Positions 61,862-64,000 of a stretch of DNA of 64,000 nucleotides are shown piece after piece. Position numbers and translations under genes: made by a program. Below the pieces are notes generated by a model that did no database searches, was not told the origin of the DNA, and saw nothing but the letters and a program-made list of their open reading frames with translations. Positions within the stretch are counted from its first letter, which is position 1; each line of letters opens with the position of its first letter. Source of the DNA: CAINVV01 sp963663005 (GTDB lineage Bacteria > Bacteroidota > Bacteroidia > Bacteroidales > Prolixibacteraceae); contig CAXXHH010000010.1 of the NCBI GenBank assembly GCA_963663005.2, positions 1-64,000 on the forward strand, read 5' to 3'.

Positions 61862-63490
61862 ATGAGAATAACAATCCTGGTTCTGGCTATTGTGGTCGCT
61901 TCCTGTTCTTCGACAGGCAAGAAATCCGGCGAAGAGGCTATCACCTATAAAAACATAGAAAAGCACATCGCCACACTCTCGTCCGACCGGTTTCTGGGTC
62001 GGATGCCAACCTCCTCCACCGAAAAAATGACCATCGATTATATTGCGGGTCAAATGAAGGAAATTGGTCTGGAGCCGGCTAATAACGGAAGCTATTTTCA
62101 GGAGGTTCCGATTTTGGCCGTCACATCAAAACAGTCTCCAACACTGGATTTTGAGACTCCGAAAGGCGTGTTGAAATTTCAAAAAATGGTCGACTATGTC
62201 TCCTTTTCCAGAAGGGAGGAACCTGAACTATCGCTCGATCAATCGGACCTGGTATTTGCAGGCTTTGGCATCACGGCGCCCGAATACAACCGTGACGATT
62301 TTCAGGGAATGGATCTGACCGGCAAAACGATTTTGGTTTTCGTAAACGATCCCGGATTTGGAACTTCCGACGCCTATTTCAAGGGAAATACCATGACCTA
62401 TTACGGTCGTTGGACCTATAAATTCGAAGAAGCAGCACGACGCGGGGCAAAGGGATGCTTTATTATTCATGAAACAAGACAGGCAGGTTATCCCTGGAAA
62501 GTCGTAAGCAACAACGGTGAAACCACCAAGTTATACCTGAAACCGGAGAATGGATACAAAGATCGCTGTGCATTCGAAGGCTGGATTTCAAAATCGGCTG
62601 CAGAACAACTCTTCGCATCGTGTGGCATGACCTTTGACGAAGCCAAACAAATCGCCCTGAATAAAGCGTTTAAGCCGCAACCGCTGCCTGTAAAAGTTTC
62701 AGCCAAACTTTCCAACAGCTTTGCAACAAAGAGTTCGGCCAATGTCTGCGGACTAATCCGCGGTAGCAAACATCCTGATGAAGTTGTGGTATATACCGCC
62801 CACTGGGATCATCTCGGAATAGGCACAGTCGCGAACAATGACAGCATCTACAACGGTGCCACAGATAATGCCAGTGCAGTAGCCTGGATGCTGGAAATTG
62901 CAAGAGGTTTTAAATCTGCAAAACCAGTTGAACGTTCTGTGCTGTTTTTATCCGTTACCTGTGAAGAATCCGGTTTGCTCGGATCCGGTTACTATGCCGA
63001 ACATCCGTTTTTCCCGATGAACAAGACGGTTGCATGCATAAACACTGACGTAATGCTGTTTTTAGGCAAATTTAAGGACGTAATGCTAACCGGCTCAGGT
63101 CAGTCGGAACTGGACGAATGGGTAAACCAGGAGGCCTTAAAATGCGGAAGATACCTGGCGCCTGATCCAAACCCGGAAAACGGAATGTTTTTCCGTTCCG
63201 ATCAATTTCCGTTTGTCAAACAAGGTGTACCTGCGATCTATGCCAAGGGATATGTCGATGCAGAAAAATATGGCAAGGTTGAGACAATGAAGCTTGTGGA
63301 CAAGTACTGGAAAGAAACCTATCACACGCCAACGGATGAGTTTCATCCTGAAAGAGACGATCTGAGCGGCGTTGTAGAGGACGCCAAACTACTTTACAAA
63401 GTGGGAACCAATCTCGCCAATTCAACAGCGTGGCCAGCCTGGAATGCAGATTCCGAGTTTAAGGCCGCAAGAGATTTATCGAGGAAATAA
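61862..63490 (+). CDS. M28-family metallopeptidase lipoprotein
   Basis: 542 residues. The start MRITILVLAIVVASC is a lipoprotein signal with the acylated Cys15. A PA (protease-associated) insertion spans about 130-260. The M28 zinc site is built from AHWDHLGIG (about 313-321), GATDNASAVAWML, EESGLLGSGYY with the catalytic Glu, NTDVM and YHTPTDEF. It is an aminopeptidase-type enzyme, probably in the periplasm or outer membrane. It lies 53 bp after the second adaptor gene on the same strand and may be the last gene of that run. Confidence 0.93.
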   Translation: MRITILVLAIVVASCSSTGKKSGEEAITYKNIEKHIATLSSDRFLGRMPTSSTEKMTIDYIAGQMKEIGLEPANNGSYFQEVPILAVTSKQSPTLDFETPKGVLKFQKMVDYVSFSRREEPELSLDQSDLVFAGFGITAPEYNRDDFQGMDLTGKTILVFVNDPGFGTSDAYFKGNTMTYYGRWTYKFEEAARRGAKGCFIIHETRQAGYPWKVVSNNGETTKLYLKPENGYKDRCAFEGWISKSAAEQLFASCGMTFDEAKQIALNKAFKPQPLPVKVSAKLSNSFATKSSANVCGLIRGSKHPDEVVVYTAHWDHLGIGTVANNDSIYNGATDNASAVAWMLEIARGFKSAKPVERSVLFLSVTCEESGLLGSGYYAEHPFFPMNKTVACINTDVMLFLGKFKDVMLTGSGQSELDEWVNQEALKCGRYLAPDPNPENGMFFRSDQFPFVKQGVPAIYAKGYVDAEKYGKVETMKLVDKYWKETYHTPTDEFHPERDDLSGVVEDAKLLYKVGTNLANSTAWPAWNADSEFKAARDLSRK

Positions 63491-63570
63491 AAGGCAGAGG
63501 CCGTCTCAAAAAATCACCAACCATTTTTGGCACCATTACCTTTGGCAATTACACTAAATTGGGAATTCAT

Positions 63571-63691
63571 TGTGCCGTAGGCATCAAATGTGGGTAGAAA
63601 GCAGATAAAAGAGAACCCGTTTCGTCCCGGACAGGACGGGATAATCCTAATTTATCGGTTTTCTACCCACATAAAATCCCTAGCGGGATTA
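63571..63691. repeat. REP/MITE-like palindromic element, copy 2 (inverted)
   Basis: The 12-bp arms atgtgggtagaa (63588-63599) and ttctacccacat (63661-63672) match copy 1 exactly. The flanks gccgtaggcatca and atccctagcgggatt correspond to the flanks of copy 1 in reverse order, so the element is inverted relative to it. The centre CGTCCCGGACAGGACGG is an imperfect palindrome. It fills the spacer between the peptidase gene and the partial right-edge gene. Confidence 0.8.
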
Positions 63692-63708
63692 CGCAATGTA
63701 ACTTTAAC

Positions 63709-63732
63709 CAGTCTCTTCAAATTTTGAGACTG
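63709..63732 (-). terminator. Possible terminator of the right-edge gene
   Basis: A stem CAGTCTC (63709-63715) / GAGACTG (63726-63732) lies 10 bp beyond the stop codon of the minus-strand gene at the right edge. The following T-tract is weak. Confidence 0.4.
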
Positions 63733-63742
63733 CTTCTATTTC

Positions 63743-64000
63743 TTATTTGAACTGATTAAAAAATTCTGAAACCTTTGCATCAGCGGTTGTGCCACCGTGT
63801 ACCAGTACCCTGTAACGCAACAAGAGTTTCTCCCCCTTTTTCATGAAAGTCTCTTCGCCATTGACAGGCCAGTACATTGGCGTCGGAGAAAAAAATCCGT
63901 AGTCACGAGTAAACCAGGGTGAAGGAAACCAGGGATTTGTAGGATGCTGCAGGATCGCGATTCCTTCAATAAAATCGCCTCTTTTCCCATAACAATCCAT
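63743..64000 (-). CDS. PmoA-like (DUF6807-type) protein, 3' end only
   Basis: 85 residues are visible, and the window edge cuts the gene. The phrases GIAILQHPTNPWFPSPWF and TRDYGFFSPTPMYWPVNG, then KKGEKLLLRYRVLVHGG, match the C-terminal end of the PmoA/DUF6807 family of carbohydrate-active or periplasmic proteins found in Bacteroidota and Planctomycetes. The visible ATG at 63998-64000 is likely internal. Function is not established. Confidence 0.6.
   Translation of the reverse strand: MDCYGKRGDFIEGIAILQHPTNPWFPSPWFTRDYGFFSPTPMYWPVNGEETFMKKGEKLLLRYRVLVHGGTTADAKVSEFFNQFK

Overview
The window reads as a chromosomal segment of a Bacteroidota bacterium, most likely of the Bacteroidales/Marinilabiliales type, with a doubtful first 2 kb. 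Support comes from a PorP/SprF-family protein beside two very large surface proteins with gliding-motility/type B C-terminal domains (type IX secretion), TAnnTTTG-type -7 promoter boxes, almost no Shine-Dalgarno sequences, a PPi-dependent phosphofructokinase and an AT-rich base composition. I saw no rRNA or tRNA gene, CRISPR array or transposase.

Region 1 (1-2052) is visibly more GC-rich and looks foreign. It holds an attC-like recombination site, a GNAT acetyltransferase and a small protein with an RN/H-type HEPN-like motif on the minus strand (an integron-cassette-like arrangement), and the first 42 codons of a STAS-domain protein. A 20-bp minisatellite (2033-2276) follows. It truncates both the STAS gene on its left and a multihaem cytochrome gene on its right, so this join may be an assembly chimera.

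Region 2 (2225-5553, minus strand) is an apparent redox operon: a cytochrome b-like membrane protein, a membrane-anchored Fe-S/FAD oxidoreductase and a secreted cytochrome with at least 12 CXXCH motifs. Region 3 (6229-21184) is mostly housekeeping: an NAD(P)-binding/DUF2867 protein, a small Cys-rich secreted protein, an RprX/RprY-like two-component system, transketolase plus SerA, an OmpA-like protein, RsmE, PPi-phosphofructokinase, UvrA and a helical protein of unknown function. Region 4 (21200-30741) is surface biology: PorP/SprF, two tandem paralogous giant adhesins (an IgGFc-binding head and a C-type-lectin head on related PKD stalks), a YggS protein and a beta-barrel protein.

Region 5 (30853-39341) has a DUF1015 protein with SerC, GcvT, an HPt protein, an alpha/beta hydrolase and a large receiver-like/PEP-synthase-N-domain fusion. 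Region 6 (39521-49885) is a catabolic block: E2, E3 and a fused E1 of a 2-oxo acid dehydrogenase complex, then a PHP-domain protein, an SDR with a degenerate N-terminal extension and a zinc alcohol dehydrogenase. A divergent GntR/HutC regulator sits at its head, and the divergent promoters share an 11-bp sequence that is a strong operator candidate.

Region 7 (49963-55345) has an exported RidA-like protein, a frameshifted PAP2 phosphatase, Obg, an acyl-ACP thioesterase and a Kef-type antiporter with USP-like domains. Region 8 (55688-64000) has a DUF421 protein, then a five-gene run: adaptor, MacB-type permease without an ATPase, TolC, second adaptor and an M28 peptidase lipoprotein. The 3' end of a PmoA-like gene enters from the right edge. 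Many spacers carry REP-like palindromes or short purine-rich minisatellites, which is the most unusual sequence-level trait of the window.
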